A stretch of DNA of 64,000 bases. Origin: Allomyces arbusculus. Lineage: Eukaryota; Blastocladiomycota; Blastocladiomycetes; Blastocladiales; Blastocladiaceae. The notes below the pieces were generated by a model. That model made no database searches. It had not been told where the DNA came from and was given only the letters and a program-made list of their open reading frames with translations. Made by a program: the position numbers and the translations under genes. This document shows, piece after piece, positions 9,552-21,100 of the stretch. Where the stretch lies: positions 1 to 64,000 of the forward strand of contig JADHYV010000019.1 of NCBI GenBank assembly GCA_027604705.1, written 5' to 3'. Each line of letters begins with the position of its first letter. Within the stretch, counting starts at the first letter, position 1.

Positions 9552-11087
9552 ATGTCGGCCCGCAGGTCGGCCATCGTGGCCACGCCCACGCCCGCGGCAC
9601 CGGCACTCGCGACGCCGACCCGCTCTGAGTCATCCTCGACGAGCAACGGCAGCGCCCTGCGCCGGTCGCGCCGATTCACCACATCGCACACGGTCGAGAC
9701 CGATGGTCGCCACGATGATCCGGTCGCCGACAATGACAGCAGCGACAGCGAGAGCGGCAGCAGTCCCGACCGCACCCCGACCGTGCCCATGATTCGCCGC
9801 CGTAACGCCACGCCCCCGATGCCGCACTTATCTTCTTCGCGCCGGTCGGTGACGATGCCGGCGGCACCGCACACGCCGCACACGCCGCGTACGCCCTCGC
9901 CCTCCACCAGCGGCGTCGTGACAACATCAGCAACTGCGCGGAAGACACCGGGTTTCACCACGCTGAGCACCGTCGCGGCCACGCCCGCACGCGCCACCTC
10001 GGTTCCACGGGCGACCCCCGCACCCATCCCTCCGGAGATGCCTGCACCGACCGCTTCACCAGCGGCAACGCCTAGAACCGCATCGACCAAGCGCAAACTG
10101 TTCCACGCGAGCCGGCTCTCGCGGTCCAACAGCATGGCCTCTCTGGCAACACCCTCGCCCGACCCGACCACCTTTGCACGTTCCTCGTCCCCACTGGCGC
10201 CACACCTGATCCCGCTCGATCCTACAGCCCTCGACCAGTCGGACCAGAACGATTACCGCGCCATGCTCAACGCTCTTGTCGCGCGCGCGTGCCGCCGTTC
10301 ACTGTCCAAGTCCCGCTTCTTGCGAGCATGTGCTGTCCTGCGGCCGATCCTTGACCGTGATGCGGTGCTTCAGGTCGCACGCGTGGATCTCGACGACTTG
10401 CCGGTTCCAGTTAACGCAACCCCACTCGCGGGCAATCCGCAGACCGGGATGGATGTCGAGGACGGCGCGGACAGTTCCGGATCCGACACTGATGCGGAGG
10501 CCGAGGACCGGCGGCTCGTCGCGCAACTCACGGCCATCACCGCGTTCCCAAAACGGCACACGGCGCCGCCACTGAACCGGCTGGCCACGCCACGGTCGGA
10601 CTCGCTGTGGCCGTCGCACCGGAGCGGAACCGGTGCACCCCCACCACCGCCGGACGCGGGGGCGGCGGGCACGACCCCGACGCAGCCGTTTGATCCGCTG
10701 GCCAACCTCTCGCATCTCGAATTGGCCGCGCCGGACCGCAACCTGCTCATGCGGCGGTGGCAGCGGCACCGGCGGCCCGCTACTATGGCGACCAAGGCTG
10801 AGACTGCGGGTCAAAAGAAAACGGCGGTCATTGACGTATCGGACTCGGACTCGGACAACGACGAACGCGCAGCGTCACGACAGCCACCACCGCCCAAGGC
10901 AACACCGCCAACGCCCGATGCCCTGGACCGGATTTTGCTGGAAGTGTCGGCCACATCGCACGCGACGTCGACCACGTCGGTTGGGATGGCGAGTAAGCAT
11001 ATGGTCGGGGCTGGTGGGCGCGCGGTGAAGAAGCGCAAGCTGCGCACGACCAAGCCGGTGGGGTATGCCGAGGCCGGGCATGCGTGA
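9552..11087 (+). CDS. Ser/Pro/Thr-rich disordered protein, unknown family
   Basis: Single-exon reading frame of 511 residues from ATG 9552 (G at -3). The frame stays open upstream to another ATG at 9228, but that extension looks like leader sequence. The first 330 residues are dominated by S, P, T, A and R, with runs such as TPHTPRTPSPSTS that resemble proline-directed kinase sites, so I infer an intrinsically disordered, probably phosphorylated protein. A more ordered stretch near residues 215-275 (NDYRAMLNALVARACRRS) may be helical. Near residue 420, VIDVSDSDSDND is a hydrophobic core followed by acidic serines, the usual look of a SUMO-interacting motif. The C-terminus ends in a basic patch (KKRKLR), a likely nuclear localisation signal. 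I do not recognise the family; a nuclear role is inference. Confidence 0.6.
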   Translation: MSARRSAIVATPTPAAPALATPTRSESSSTSNGSALRRSRRFTTSHTVETDGRHDDPVADNDSSDSESGSSPDRTPTVPMIRRRNATPPMPHLSSSRRSVTMPAAPHTPHTPRTPSPSTSGVVTTSATARKTPGFTTLSTVAATPARATSVPRATPAPIPPEMPAPTASPAATPRTASTKRKLFHASRLSRSNSMASLATPSPDPTTFARSSSPLAPHLIPLDPTALDQSDQNDYRAMLNALVARACRRSLSKSRFLRACAVLRPILDRDAVLQVARVDLDDLPVPVNATPLAGNPQTGMDVEDGADSSGSDTDAEAEDRRLVAQLTAITAFPKRHTAPPLNRLATPRSDSLWPSHRSGTGAPPPPPDAGAAGTTPTQPFDPLANLSHLELAAPDRNLLMRRWQRHRRPATMATKAETAGQKKTAVIDVSDSDSDNDERAASRQPPPPKATPPTPDALDRILLEVSATSHATSTTSVGMASKHMVGAGGRAVKKRKLRTTKPVGYAEAGHA

Positions 11088-11426
11088 TGATGTTGACGAT
11101 GGATGGATGGGACGAGTGTGGAGGCATGTATTTATTTTGAAGCGGGGATCGAGACGGGAGGGATAAGAAGAAGAAGAAGGAGAAGAAGAAGAAGAAGAAG
11201 AAGACGGTTGATTTTTGAGTCTGGACTCGTTCAGGCCTCACCATCACCTCCACCACCTGGTGCGCCCGTCCGTGCCGCTGGCGCAGCGACACCGAGCGTC
11301 GCGTATGCGCGCTCCACGACGGTATCACCTTGGCGTTGCGATTGCGCGTGCCCGGCTCGCGCGCGATCAGTGGTCGTATCGGCTAGCAAGAGGCACAAGG
11401 TGAGTCGACGGCCAGACGGACAGGTT
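11088..11426. other. Convergent intergenic region with an AAG microsatellite
   Basis: The gap lies between the ends of two convergent genes. At about 11164-11204 there is an imperfect AAG/GAA trinucleotide run of some 13 units, with one AAGG interruption. On the minus strand this is a long pyrimidine tract. No gene is seen. The run could act in 3' end formation of either transcript, but that is conjecture. Confidence 0.65.
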
Positions 11427-11828
11427 TCACCGCAATAACATAGTACCCAATCCCTGCGCGGCCTCGACGACTTGCCCAGCGGCCGCGGAGGCAGCGTGCA
11501 CGTCCTGGTCGATCTGCGCCAGGATCCTGCGGTACTGCTTGACGTGGTCGTCTTGCCGCGCACGCAGGTCGGCGATCAGGGCGGCGCGCGCGCGCTCGAG
11601 CCGCGTGCGGTGCGACGTGTACGTCTGAGTCGCGTGTTGGCGGTGCTGGTCGGCGTCGGTCACGGCGCGCTTCAGCGATTCGGCGAGCGCCGTGATGGGG
11701 GCCGTGTGCGCGGCGTGCATTGCCGCGGCCGCGTCGCGGCGCCAGGCATCGGCGGTCGCGGCCGCGGCGGCAGTGGCGGCAGAACCAGGGCTGCCGCGCG
11801 GGGCGGCGCGCGGGTCCGAGGACAGCAT
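11427..11828 (-). CDS. Small helical protein, unknown
   Basis: A 133-residue frame begins at ATG 11828 (G at -3) and ends at 11427. After an Ala-rich start it is mostly amphipathic helix: heptad-like spacing from about residue 35 (ALAESLKRAVTDADQHRQ) through ERARAALIADLRARQDDH to AQIDQDVHAASAAAGQVV near the C-terminus. Size and helicity fit a small coiled-coil adaptor subunit, for example of a BLOC-like or tethering complex, but no diagnostic motif identifies one. The frame remains open further upstream and overlaps the first exon of the divergent gene at 12186; I reject that extension because it loses the helical character. It shares a 357-bp divergent promoter region with that neighbour. 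Confidence 0.5.
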   Translation of the reverse strand: MLSSDPRAAPRGSPGSAATAAAAATADAWRRDAAAAMHAAHTAPITALAESLKRAVTDADQHRQHATQTYTSHRTRLERARAALIADLRARQDDHVKQYRRILAQIDQDVHAASAAAGQVVEAAQGLGTMLLR

Positions 11829-12185
11829 GGCGTCGTCGTGTCGGTTTGCCGCGGGCCTCAGCTGAGAGCGTGCCGCCGTCGTCGCGCCGGCGCCGGTGTG
11901 CGCGGGCCGCGCTCGAGGGCAGCGCGACGCGATCACGTGTTGAGTCGCGCGCCGGTGCGACGTTCGGGTGGGCCGCTGACACGTTTGTTTCGTCGGCCAA
12001 CGCGGCCATCTGCTCGCTGCTCCGCCACCAGCACGTCGTCGTCGAGCTGCGGCACGACAGCTCCGCGCACGAGGCCTTCGACAGCAACCGCCCGCACTCC
12101 CCGCACTGCACGTGCCGACCACCGCTCCCCGCGCCGCTCGCTCCTTGGACTCCGATCGGCCCTGTACTGCCTGTTGACCGCGACC
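11829..12185. promoter_or_regulatory. Divergent intergenic region
   Basis: The 357 bp between two head-to-head start codons presumably holds both promoters. It is GC-rich with frames open by composition only. I see no recognisable regulatory element. Confidence 0.4.
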
Positions 12186-14487
12186 ATGGACCCCCCACGC
12201 CCCGTCGCGCACTGGACCACGCGCATCGCCGCGCTCGAGGACGAGCTGAGCGCCCTGCGCGCCGCCGCTGCCAAGGAGTCGGGCCCGATCCCGCTGCGCG
12301 CGCCGCCCACGCCGGCTGCTGCCACAGGCGATGCGACCTTTTTGCTCGCGCTGCTCGAGCGTGAAGTACGCCATGCCCGCGTTTTTCACGCCCTGCGGTC
12401 ACCATCCCTTCGACTGCCAGCTCATCGTCGATCGGTTCACCACTAGATGCGCCGCAACGACGACCTCGAGCGCAAACTCGACGACGCGCGCGCCGCCAAG
12501 ATCGACCTGCTCATTGAAAACGGCCACCTGCGCACGCGCCTCCAGGTCGCCGAGTCGATGCTCGCCGCCGCTCGTGGTCGCACCGACCGCGACGATGTAC
12601 GTGCGCTCCTTGACCATCCGCAGCGACTTGCCTGTCGTCGCGCAAACCTGACTTGGTTCGATCACCTTCTTTCGCTTCAAACAGACGGCCGATCGGTCGA
12701 CCGCAATGCCGCCCTCGCGCCGCTCCTCGTCTGCACCGGGCGGCGACAAGAAATCCAGCTCGTCGCGCCGTATCAGTTCCAGCACCGAAGACCGGCTGCG
12801 CTTTTTGAACCTGCTCGATAGCGACACCCTCCCACTGCGTGGCGACAGCAGTTCCCCCGGGTCCGACGCCGAGTCCGACTCGGACATGAACGACGCCTCG
12901 TCCTCGCGCACGCCCTCGCGCCGGTCGATTGGCACCGGTGGCGGCGCATTGGACGATCCCGACACCCCGCCGCACCGTCGCGTGCGGTCGCTGAGCCGCG
13001 ACTCGGTCGTCAGTGATCTGTCGTCGGCCGAACTGCGGCTTATCAAGGACCGCGACCGCCGTCTCTCGACGCGGAACGCCGACTATACGCCGTCCCCAGC
13101 TGCGTCGCCCGCGACCACGGCCTCGTCCGCCGCGCCGCCCATGGACTTGTCGGGCCAGGAACTTCGCATGCTCGTGAAGCGCCATTCGCGCGATGATATT
13201 CTCAACATTGCCTCGCCCATGGCGGCGTCGCCCATCTCAGGTAACGGTAGTGGATCGGCGAGTGTCACATTTGGCATTGGGACGCCGGGTGGCGGCGCGC
13301 CCCCGAGCGACTTGTCGGCGTCGGAGCGCAAGATTTTGACCAAGCGCGGGTCCCGCGAACATGTCGCCATGGTCGCAGACTCGATGCCCGTGGTCGCGCG
13401 CCGCTTGTCGTCGAGTCGCCGTGGGTCGCAGGACTTGTTGCCGACGGTGGGCAATGGCGCCGCTGGTCATGCTGCGCGCAGTGGCGACAGCCTGATCAGC
13501 GACTTGTCCACGGCCGAACTGCGCCTGTTGCCCGGCGTTGCCGACTCGACGGCCGTTTCGTCGTCCCCGCACGACGCGATCACCAGCGACGACGGCGACG
13601 ACGAAAACACCAACCACGTGGAAAACGACCCGCTCGAGGCCGGGTACCGCCGTGTGCACATGAGCAAGGAAAACCTCGTCTCCGACCTGTCGAACTCGGA
13701 AAAGAAGTTACTCGTCAAGCCCAACCACGGCGCAGGCAGTGGTGCGGCCAGCCCGCTGGCGCCCGTCGCCGCTGGTGGTGTCGTACCCGGGGACGTGGTG
13801 CTCGACTCGAGCACGCGGCTTTTGTTCCACGACCCGCTCGCGTCGATTCACGCATACAACGCCGTCATGCCCGCCGACCCGATCCAAGTCCCGCACCACA
13901 GCCATCACCGGATGTCCGCGTCCCCTGGCCCGAGCGGCGGGGCCAGCACGGCGAGTCCGCTCGGCACGCGCACAGGCAGTTCGAGTAACCTGGCGGCCTC
14001 TGGCTCGCCCGCCGGCAGTACGCACGAGCGCAAAGTCGTAATTCTTGCGCGTGATTCCGAGGCCGGGTCGCGCGAGTCGCTGGCGTCGGTTGGGCGGCAT
14101 GTCGCGTTTGCGACGGCCGACGAGGAGCATGTCGTGGCGGCTGCGGACTCAGACGACGAGCATGCGGTGCCGCGGAAGGTGGTCGCCTTTGCCGCGGGTG
14201 CCACAGCGGGGTCGTCGGGGTTGGGCCGCGCGAGTGAGGACAGTGATAGCGGTGCGGATGAGGACGGGGAAGGGAGAGAAGAGGACCGGCCGCGTTCGCG
14301 CGTCGTGTCGTTTGGTGATTTAGTCGAGGCCAGTAGTAACGGTGCGGGGGCCGCGTCGGATGCGGGGGCAAGGACGACACCGCCCGTGACACTGTCGAAC
14401 CGGACCCTGGACAGTATTCCGGACGAGGGCACAGCGAGCGAGACGGCCTCGGCGGGGGCGGATGCGGCGGGGCTTGCGACGGCGTAG
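12186..14487 (+). CDS. Coiled-coil protein with five DLS-x2-E repeats, unknown
   Basis: Three exons (12186-12365, 12447-12596, 12685-14487; introns of 81 and 88 nt) close in phase to give 710 residues. The two small exons join into one N-terminal coiled coil (TRIAALEDELSALRAAAAKE, then DDLERKLDDARAAKIDLLIE), which supports the splicing. Five copies of a short motif then recur at about residues 218, 262, 318, 380 and 440: SDLSSAELRLIKDRDRR, MDLSGQELRMLVKRHSRDD, SDLSASERKILTKRGSRE, SDLSTAELRLLPG and SDLSNSEKKLLVKPN. The shared core is DLSxxExxxL followed by K/R. The linkers are Ser/Ala/Pro-rich. The tail has three related segments: HVAFATADEEH, KVVAFAAGAT and RVVSFGDLVEA. I know no family with this layout. 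A scaffold presenting repeated short ligands is the most natural reading, and it is inference. Confidence 0.8.
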
Positions 14488-14981
14488 CACGCGCAAGAAG
14501 TTGAAAATTGGAAGAGCCGTGTTTCGGGTGGCAAGGAAAGGAGGTGGGATTTGGATGGGAAGTCGCGTGGACTCGGTTTCTTTTGGTCATCGCTGATCAT
14601 TGAACAAGCCGCTGGTTCGTTTTGGTCGCTTCAGGCCGGTGAGCGAGCAGGCAGGCGGTAGTATGGAGGGCCCTATGTCGGCTGCCAGGTCTCTCTGCAC
14701 GGCGCTCGCCAGAGTGTTGGCGCTGCACTCGTTGTCGGTGGCCGGTGACGCTTTGGGAATTGGGCTTGGTTCTCTTGCGAGAGGGCGAGACGCGCGTGTG
14801 GCGCAGGCCGAGCGCACGCGCAAGTCAGGGTGGGTTTGACTCGAACAATCGACCGTCACCGATCGAAAGCAGAAGCTGCAGCACCCCGGTCCCCGACCGC
14901 GGCGGCGTCCTGGCCGTTCCCGGCGAGTACCAGCACCCCGTTGCCATCCATTTGCAGAAGGCGCCCTTGCACAGTGCCGCC
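14488..14981. promoter_or_regulatory. Intergenic region upstream of the CHL1 helicase gene
   Basis: About 490 bp separate the stop of the upstream gene from the chosen ATG. An in-frame ATG at 14745 would lengthen the helicase by 79 residues of unremarkable sequence, so part of this gap could be coding. Otherwise nothing is seen. Confidence 0.4.
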
Positions 14982-17900
14982 ATGATCCCGCGGCAGACAT
15001 CCGGATGGCCGGCCCCTGCATCTGCAACCGTCAACTCGCATGCCCCCGCCTTGCCGCAAGTCACGTCGAGCGCCTTACCTGCACCACCTGTTCGAAAAAA
15101 CCTCAATGTGCTGGTTGTGAGCGAGGTGGAGAACCATGATGAACCCGATACGGCAACAGACGGCTTGGCAGAACCCGCGCTGGATGCACATTCGCGCGTC
15201 CCGTACCCGTTCGGCTTCCCTTTCCCGCCCTACGCCATTCAAGTCGACTTGATGCGCGCCATGACCGCGGCACTCGATGAAGGTGCCATTGCGCTGCTCG
15301 AGAGCCCGACCGGCACGGTGCGTGATTCGTCGCGACCATTGTCGATGTTGTGCTCGCTCGTTTGGCGACTTGTCTGTCGCTCACCAAGACCCGCTCGAAC
15401 ATAGGGCAAGTCGCTATCGCTCATTTGCAGCTCGCTCTCCTGGCTAGCCGATAACTGGGACAACCCGGCCCTTTTTCTGCCGCCGCCGCCACCTGCACCG
15501 GACGGCGAAGAGGAACTGAGCCCAACAGTCCCGGCCTGGGTTCGCATCCAGGCACGCCAGCTCAAGGCTGATCAAGCGCTCTCTGCCCTTCAAGAATTTC
15601 GCCTTGCTGTGCGCACACGCATCGACGCTGCTCGTCAACGCGCCGCTTCCCTGCCCGATAGGCAGCGTCCGAGCAAGCGTGCTCGATCTTTCGCAGCCGC
15701 GTCTATCGCCCCCCTTCCCGACGTGGGTGACAAGGACGATGACGACGACTTGATCCTCGACGACCATTTCTTTGACGAGGACGACCCGGGCGCTCCAAGC
15801 GTCGGCCCTTCACGGCGACTTGGCGGTGCCGATGACGAGCTCTTGCCCTTGCCCACCGACGTGCGCGACGTACAAATCGTTTACGCCTCGCGCACGCACT
15901 CGCAAATCAACCAATTTGTGCGTGAACTGGCCAAGACGCAGTACGCACGCCGGTTCACATCGATCTCGCTCGCTGGGCGAAAGCATCTCTGCATCAACCC
16001 GGCCGTGCTCGACAAGGCGCAGGGCCACGCAGGCACAGTCAACGATCTGTGCCTCGACCTGCAAAAGAGCGCGACCGCGCGCTGCCCGTACCTGCCCGCC
16101 GACGATGCAGGTCTTATGCCGTTTCACGATCACGCGCTCGCGCAAGTGCACGATATCGAAGATCTCGGTGCGCTCGGCACACGACTCGGGATTTGCCCGT
16201 ACTATGGCGCACGCCGCGCCGTCGCGTCGGCTAACCTCGTCGCGATCCCATACGCGTCGCTCGTGCACGCACCGACGCGCGATGCTCTCGGCGTGTCGGT
16301 CGCCAACAACGTGGTCATTATTGACGAAGCGCACAATTTGATTGACGTGATCAACGCGGCCATGAGCGTGACCGTCAGCGGCGCGCACGTTGAGCGCACG
16401 TTCAACCAGCTCACGCGGTACACGCAAAAGTACCGCACGCGGCTCAGTGCGCGCAACGTCGTGCACATCAAGCATTTACTTGCTTTGCTCGCGGCCACGC
16501 ACAAGTTCATGAAGGCCACGACGGCTGCGCGCATGCTGCCCGTGAACCAGCTCTTGTTTGCCCTCGAACTAGATCATGTCAATCCGCACAGTCTCGCCAA
16601 GTACCTCGCGGCTAGCCAGCTCGCGCGGAAATTGCATGGTTTTGTCAACAAGTACGAGGACGCGGCACTGGCTGGTGGTGGGGTCGGTGCCAAGCACGTT
16701 TCGCCGCTGTCCGTGTTTGAAAGCTTCTTGATGAAACTCGCGGCTCCCGACGCTGACGGCCGCGTGCTCTTCACGCCCGCGTCGCCTGAGACCAAGGTCC
16801 CGCAGCTGCAGTACCTGTCGCTCAACCCGGCGGTGCACTTCGAGGACATTGTGCGCGACACACGCGCGCTGGTTCTGGCCAGTGGCACGCTCGCGCCGAT
16901 TACCGACTTGACCGAGTACCTGTTACCGAATCCGTTCGGCAAGGAGATTGTGCATTTCGCGTGCGGGCATATTGTGCCGGACAAGAACTTGGCCGCGATG
17001 GTCGTGCCGGCGACAGCGACGCGGCGTGAGATGAAGTTGACCATGTCGAGTTGGAGCGATCCGGCCATGGTACTACCGCTGCCTCTTTGCTATATTTGTC
17101 TTCTCCTGTTCATTACGATTGCTGTGTCGGTATCCAACTGACTGGTGCTCGTGCTTTTAGCTGGACGGCGTCGCCCAGGTCGTGTTGAACCTGGCCACAG
17201 TGGTTCCGCGCGGTATGGTCGTATTTGTCCCGTCATTTGGTGTGCTCGAACAGCTCCTCGGCCATATGCGCAACGGCGACCTCCTCACGCGTCTTGTGCG
17301 CCGAAAAAGGGTCCATTTTCTTTTGATCCGCCATGCGCGTTTCGCGTCCCGCCACTCATCCGCGCCTTCTTTGCCGGCAGGTCTTTCAAGAACCGCGGGA
17401 AGCGCAAGAGCTCGAGAAGACGCTGCGGGAGTACGCGCAGCATATTGACTCGACCGCGGCCGAGGTCCGCGCATTTTCGTTTTGTCGGTTATGTTTCGAC
17501 GGGTTGGTATGAACCAGATCCACACTCACATCTCTCTCCACCATTTTTATTATCTAGAACGGTGGAGCCGTACTGTTTTCGGTCGTCAACGGCAAAATGT
17601 CCGAGGGCATCAACTTTTCCGACGACTTGGCGCGGTTCGTTTCTCAGGTTCTGCATGAGTCTCGATATTGCAACAATATCACCCTCGCCTCTTCCCCTCG
17701 CTCCGTAGTTGCGTCGTCATGCTTGGCCTGCCCTTTCCCAACAAGGCCTCGCTCGAACTCCAAGAAAAGCTGGCTTTTATCGAATCGTCGCGCAGCCGTG
17801 CCGCCGCCAACGACTTCTACATTAACCTGTGCATGCGCGCCGTGAACCAGTCAATCGGCCGCGCGATTCGCCACGCCAACGACTATGCCGCGATTGTGCT

Positions 17901-18054
17901 CTGCGATGTTCGGTACTACCAGCCGGAAATTCGCGCCAAGTTGCCAGGCTGGATCGCCGAGCGTATGGACCCGCCACCGCCCGCAGCAGGTTCCGTGCCG
18001 TTTGGGATAGTCGTGGGGCGGCTGGCGCGCTTCTTTCGCGAGCATCGCGTGTGA
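14982..18054 (+). CDS. CHL1: CHL1/DDX11 Fe-S DNA helicase
   Basis: XPD-family 5'-3' DNA helicase acting in sister-chromatid cohesion and replication-fork maintenance in the nucleus. Six exons (14982-15317, 15405-17069, 17161-17310, 17381-17506, 17558-17634, 17709-18054) close in phase to 899 residues, close to yeast Chl1 (861) and human DDX11 (970). Visible motifs in order: Q-motif-like FPFPPYAIQ; Walker A SPTGTGKS, with the first intron exactly between GT and GKS; motif Ia YASRTHSQI; four cysteines suited to a 4Fe-4S cluster (RKHLCINP, NDLCLDLQ, RCPYL, GICPYY); DEAH box VVIIDEAHN; and ASGTLAP. The C-terminal helicase core has KMSEGINFSDDLAR, then MLGLPFPN and NQSIGRAIRH. The exon-4 end (SFCRLCFDGL) is the least certain junction; it was chosen because GTATGA gives phase 0. 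The two genes meet tail to tail, with 102 bp to the next. Confidence 0.93.
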
Positions 18055-18156
18055 AATGCATCCAGTGGTCAGGTGCGCGAGTCAAACGAAGCGGAGTGAA
18101 AATGGACAAACGGTTTTCATTGAAAAGTATTCAATATGCATTGATCAAGAAGGCAA

Positions 18157-21100
18157 TTAAACGTGACGACTCGCCTGCTCGGGCGTGATGGTCCCTATCC
18201 CGGCCATCAACGACGTGGTCCCCAAGACCGACTCGAAAATCAACTGGTCGAGCAAGTCATCCACGGCCACGTCCACCTTGTCCCGGCGCCACGACTCGTA
18301 GTTGCCAACGTGCTCTGAGCCGGTCAGCTCATTTCCGACAGCGATGTGCTCAGCCGGGGTACCGTTTGTGTCGCGAAGCACAGTGATCGGTGGAGAGTTT
18401 GCCGGAACGACCGATACAGTGGACGTCTGTTGCGGTTGCTGCTGCTGCTGCTGCGCGCGCGCCTCGGCCGCCTCGATCCGTAAGTCGTCCGTCAGCATCC
18501 CCACCACATCCAGTTCCGCGTGATCCACGGCAAACTGTACGTTCTTGGCCACCACGGCGACGATCTCATTGTACAACCAATGCGCAGGCACAGCCGCGTT
18601 CCACGCACTGGGGCCAAGCCGCTGGAATAGGTGGTTGCGCGCCTCGTCCGCGGCAGCTGCGAGAAGCGCGTTCCAGGCCGCGTGGCGATAGACCGGGTGC
18701 GGTGCCGCGACGAGCGGTGTCGTGCGATGGACTGTGTCGTGATAGTGTACGAGCAGGAACCGCAGGTAGTTGCGCGCGTAGTCGACGTCCATATGTGGCG
18801 CGACCGCGACGGCGGCCGCCGCAGTCGGAGATTTAGTGGGCGGTTTGGCCTGGAGCGACGGGTGAAGCGAGGCCATTTCCGACGCGACTTCGTGGAGAAG
18901 CGTGTCCAGCAGCTGTTCGGTCGCCGCTGCCGCGAGGAGATTGTTTTGGGCAATTTGGTCCGGCGTGAGCGGTGGGTACCCGGTGTTCGCGACTGGCGAG
19001 GCCGTCTCGACTGGCACAGTCGTATCCTTGACACGTTCGTGAATTGGGACTGCCTCAGGATTCGGAACCGCGGCCAATTGCTCGGAGCGATCAGGGACCG
19101 ACGCCAGAATCGGCAGAGGCGAAATCGGTGGGCTGATGGCCTCCTCGTCGACCGACTCTTGCGAGAAATCTTCAAATGACGACGCGACATACGACATGTC
19201 TCCGGCCTCGGACATGATGGAGCCCGAGTGATCGTGCGACCCGCTTGGAGCCGTCTCGTGCGACCCACTTTGGACCGACGACCTGCTCGCCGTCGCCGCA
19301 TCCGAGGCGTCATCAACCAGCGATTGCTGTGACGAATCCATGGACGGGGACGTTGGGTCCTCGCCGAGCCGCGATCGCTGCGGCGAACGCATCGACGACG
19401 ACATCACCCCCTCCTCATCGTGCTCAGGCACGGCCTGAATCTCATGCAGTGTCGGCATCACTGATGACATATCCATGATCGACGATGCGTCGCCAGCACC
19501 ATGTGCACCGTCAGGTCGAGCACCGAGCACGACATGGCTCTGGTCGCCGTCCTGATCCTCACCGAGGTCGCGGAACGCAGCGAGACCCGTATCGTCGTGG
19601 CCCGGTTCGTCGTGGTCAAACTCTATCGAGTACGTGACCGACACCGAGTCGGAAGTCGCGTCGTCGAGATGATCTGCAAGGACGCCCTGGGTCACGGTCG
19701 TGACTGAATCGCGCGGGGCCACCAAGGAGGTCGAGTCGGCGGCGGTAATACTGGGCTCGGCCGGCAGTGACCGCGTTGGAGCATCGACCGACTCCAATCG
19801 CGCCGGCAAAGAAGCCGACTCAGGTGGCGCCCCGATAGCAGAGCCGAGGTCGTCGCGGCCATGGGGCATGCATTGCGCAGCAGGTTCAGCTGATGCCGAG
19901 TGGTCGGTTGAGCGGCTTGAATTGCTGCCGTCCAGTGACTCGGCAATCGACGTTTCGAGGCCCGTGGCCTCGGTCAATTGCGAATGTCCCGAGACCGACT
20001 TTCTTGCCGAGGAGTGCGGCATGGCGTCCGACGAGCGAGACGCCGTGGAGAGCGCGTCAGAATGATCTGATACAATGGTCTGCGAGGCAGGGCCAGACGA
20101 TGCCGTGGTTGCAACGCTTGCGTCCGTTGGCGGCGAGTGTTGGGCTGCGGCAAGCAATGGATCAAGGGTTGGGGCTGGCACGGGACCAGTACCCACTGCC
20201 GACAGCGAGATCGACGAGATTGCCGACCGGTCAACATCCGAGATAATCGGTACCCTGGACTCCTGCGCCGGCAGAGACAGGTCGGCAGCCGATATTTCCC
20301 GATCGGTCGCGACGGAGACTGATGGCTGCTCGGCAGCGCCATCTTCCACAGAGGAGGCGGTTGCGTCAGAAGCTAGCCGCGAGCTCGCTTGGTCGCCGTC
20401 GAAGACCGACGAGATAGAATCCGAGGCGTCATCATTGGCCACGGACGTGCCATGCGATAGAACTGCGTCGGCGATTGAGAGCAAGGAAGCGGCCACGCTC
20501 TTTGGTAAGCCAATGCTGCTTGCAAGCTCAACGCCAGGGTCGGCCGAGTGCGACTCGGAATCCGAAACGTCGCTAATCGAGGACGAGGAAGCGGCCGTGC
20601 TCTTTGGCAAACCGATGCTGCTCGCCAGCTCGGCGTCGGGACCAGTAGACCGCGAGTCGGAAACCGTAACGTCATTTTCGGTTGCGTCATCGTTGTTAGA
20701 CGGGGCACTCTGGTCAGACATGGCTTCGTGCACGCTACTCAGAGAGCGCTGGGACGACACGAGGCCGATCGAGACAGTTGTCGCGACCGAGGGTGGCGTT
20801 GCGACTGACGTTGCGGCATCGTCGTGAATGTTGGGCGCGCTGGTGTTGGGCGCGCTGGGAGCGTCATCGTGGATCGAGCTGGAGCGAGAGTGCGCGTACA
20901 CCTCCGTCGCCCCCTGGTTCTCCGCAGTCGGCAAATGGCCGGCGGACCGAGCAGACGATGTCGCGCCTGGTTCATCGCCATTACTGGATGTGGCTGTAGC
21001 GCGATCGGGAATGGGGACGGACAACGTCGCAGTCGTCGTGGTTGCCAGAACAGACGCAGCAGAATCGTCGAGACGAAGACCTGCGTCCTCGTCGACGGCC

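Noticed and set aside
11164-11204. Polyarginine/polyphenylalanine frames in the AAG run
   Set aside because: They are products of a microsatellite in an intergenic gap, with no flanking coding signal.
11472-12446. 324-codon plus-strand frame and 340-codon minus-strand frame over the same DNA
   Set aside because: Only its last part from ATG 12186 belongs to a real spliced gene, and only the 133 minus-strand codons after ATG 11828 look helical; the rest is compositional.
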